A DNA stretch of 5,194 nucleotides from Pseudomonadota bacterium (GTDB lineage Bacteria; Pseudomonadota; Gammaproteobacteria; Xanthomonadales; Xanthomonadaceae). The notes below the pieces were generated by a model. That model was not told the origin of the DNA. It did no database searches and saw nothing but the letters and a program-made list of their open reading frames with translations. The stretch is from positions 1 to 5,194 of the forward strand of contig JAFAFD010000389.1 in assembly GCA_023423675.1 (NCBI GenBank). Direction: 5' to 3'. Position numbers and translations under genes: made by a program. Position 1 is the first letter of the stretch. Every line of letters begins with the position of its first letter. Below, one piece after another: positions 5,170 through 5,194 of this stretch.

Positions 5170-5194
5170 GCAGCCGAGCATGGGCTCGGCTCTA
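5170..5194 (-). repeat. SMAG-type REP element, right arm of inverted pair (cut by window end)
   Basis: AGCCGAGC (5172-5179), ATGG and GCTCGGCT (5184-5191) are followed by CTA at the window edge; the expected final C of CTAC lies just outside. All 25 visible bases are the reverse complement of the left arm at 5121-5146 and are identical to 36-60. With the left arm it makes a head-to-head SMAG dimer around a 23-nt spacer, which could fold as two small hairpins or one long one. Confidence 0.9.

Noticed and set aside
5105..5194. Classical Rho-independent terminator after the solute-binding gene
   Set aside because: Strong hairpins exist, but neither strand has a U-tract after the stem; the TTTT at 5117-5120 precedes the hairpin. 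The structures are better described as SMAG repeats.

Overview
The window is GC-rich and gene-dense, and looks like a chromosomal segment of a Stenotrophomonas (Xanthomonadaceae), most likely the S. maltophilia complex. The strongest pointer is not a gene. Both ends carry short palindromic repeats with the stem AGCCGAGC/GCTCGGCT (or AGTCGAGC/GCTCGACT) and a GTAG tetranucleotide at one foot. This is the signature of the SMAG family of REP elements known from S. maltophilia. The protein types and codon use (strong G/C preference at third positions) agree.

Layout. Nucleotides 1-61 hold two SMAG elements in tandem. From 71 to 2195, three minus-strand genes are packed as one operon. Read in transcription order they are a six-helix membrane histidine kinase of the HisKA_3 (NarX/DesK-like) type, a NarL/LuxR-type response regulator whose start overlaps the kinase stop by 4 nt (ATGA), and a small VOC (glyoxalase/bleomycin-resistance fold) protein 17 nt further on. 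Nucleotides 2196-2344 are a divergent intergenic region that must hold the promoters for both directions. It contains a short dyad and two GC-rich hairpins, but I could not find a convincing -35/-10 pair. From 2345 to 4317, two plus-strand genes 26 nt apart encode exported proteins: a Sec-type DUF2141 protein and a Tat-type carotenoid cleavage oxygenase-family enzyme. After a 70-nt gap a family 3 solute-binding domain protein (4388-5104) follows, with a good ribosome binding site but no signal peptide. Nucleotides 5121-5194 hold an inverted SMAG pair (a REPIN-like unit), cut by the window edge one base before its expected end.

How it may fit together (inference). The DUF2141-oxygenase pair looks like a small periplasmic module acting on a carotenoid-like, apocarotenoid or stilbene-like substrate. 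The divergently transcribed two-component system is the obvious candidate regulator of that module and of its own operon. The VOC protein could act on a product or could simply be a passenger. None of these links is proven by the sequence.

The oxygenase keeps all four iron-binding histidines and the three supporting glutamates, but departs from family consensus beside two of the histidines. I see no phage, plasmid, insertion sequence, CRISPR, tRNA or rRNA. The most unusual points are the Tat-exported oxygenase with its DUF2141 partner, the leaderless solute-binding protein, and the identical SMAG sequences bracketing the whole block with their GTAG ends facing the last genes.
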